A stretch of DNA of 5,241 nt from NCBI GenBank assembly GCA_050250695.1, contig JBFWOE010000185.1, positions 1 through 5,241 on the forward strand, read 5' to 3'. The DNA is from Ga0077527 sp050250695 (GTDB lineage: Bacteria > Pseudomonadota > Gammaproteobacteria > Burkholderiales > SG8-41). This document shows, one piece after another, positions 5,023 through 5,241 of the stretch; the first letter of the stretch is position 1, and each line of letters starts with the position of its first letter. The notes beneath the pieces were generated by a model. The model ran no database searches and was not told where the DNA came from. It worked only from the letters and a program-made list of their open reading frames with translations. The translations under genes were made by a program, and so were the position numbers.

Positions 5023-5241
5023 ATGAAAGTGCTGATCCCCAGCGCGCTGCGTTCCTACACCGAACGCGGCACCGCGGATGCAACCGGCGCAACGCTGGCC
5101 GAACTGCTCGCCGACCTCGACCGCCAGTATCCGGGCATCCGTTTCCGCATGGTCGATGAACAGCAGCGGATCCGCCGCCACATCCGGAGCTTCATCAACG
5201 GCGCGCTGGAACATGATCTGGCGCGCAAACTCGAGGCCAGC
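5023..5241 (+). CDS. MoaD/ThiS-like beta-grasp protein (3' end outside window)
   Basis: The frame from ATG 5023 is open to the window end, giving 73 residues without a stop. It begins MKVLIPSALRSYTERG, continues with a helix TLAELLADLDRQYPGIRFRMVDEQ (24-47), and has RSFINGALEHDL (55-66), which resembles the strand ending in Asn-Gly of MoaD/ThiS ubiquitin-like folds. Such proteins carry sulfur as a C-terminal thiocarboxylate in molybdopterin or thiamine synthesis. The required C-terminal Gly-Gly would lie just outside the window, so sulfur-carrier function cannot be judged. AGGA at 5013-5016 lies 6 bases before the ATG. It follows the propeller gene by 12 bp and is certainly in the same operon. 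No other molybdopterin or thiamine gene is in view, so a dedicated partner role for the propeller protein is as likely as a cofactor role. Confidence 0.82.
   Translation, partial: MKVLIPSALRSYTERGTADATGATLAELLADLDRQYPGIRFRMVDEQQRIRRHIRSFINGALEHDLARKLEAS

Overview
The window is GC-rich bacterial DNA, with G or C in most third codon positions. The gene families suggest a proteobacterium (Pseudomonadota, perhaps beta or gamma class), but nothing here fixes the genus. All genes lie on the + strand and are tightly packed. I see no mobile element, tRNA, rRNA or CRISPR array.

Layout. The window opens inside the 3' end of a glutathione S-transferase gene (to 253). About 60 bp later comes a complete extracytoplasmic-function sigma factor with a long helical C-terminal extension, ECF42 type (about 314-1519). 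A 111-bp gap (1520-1630) holds the most informative non-coding signal: TGTCGA, 17 bases, then CGAC (1531-1557). This fits the promoter motif I recall for ECF42 sigma factors, and here it is embedded in an imperfect inverted repeat. Downstream runs a co-directional gene series, each member with a Shine-Dalgarno site: a YCII/DGPF protein (1631-2047), a membrane-anchored SRPBCC protein (2113-2640), two more YCII/DGPF proteins that look like tandem duplicates (2666-3049 and 3063-3425), a DUF1428 protein (3460-3819), a cytoplasmic Asp-box beta-propeller protein (3847-5010), and a MoaD/ThiS-like beta-grasp protein cut by the window end (5023-5241+).

How the parts may work together. ECF42 sigma factors are known to be encoded beside DGPF proteins and to lack a classical anti-sigma factor. 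The simplest reading is that the sigma factor transcribes the operon from the 1531-1557 promoter. The operon then makes several small proteins of ferredoxin-like/alpha-beta-barrel type, one lipid- or ligand-binding fold, and a propeller/beta-grasp pair. The biochemical output is unknown. The best candidates for new biology are the sigma-DGPF circuit, with its dyad-embedded promoter and conserved CCHP motif, and the coupled propeller and ubiquitin-like pair with its His/Cys cluster.
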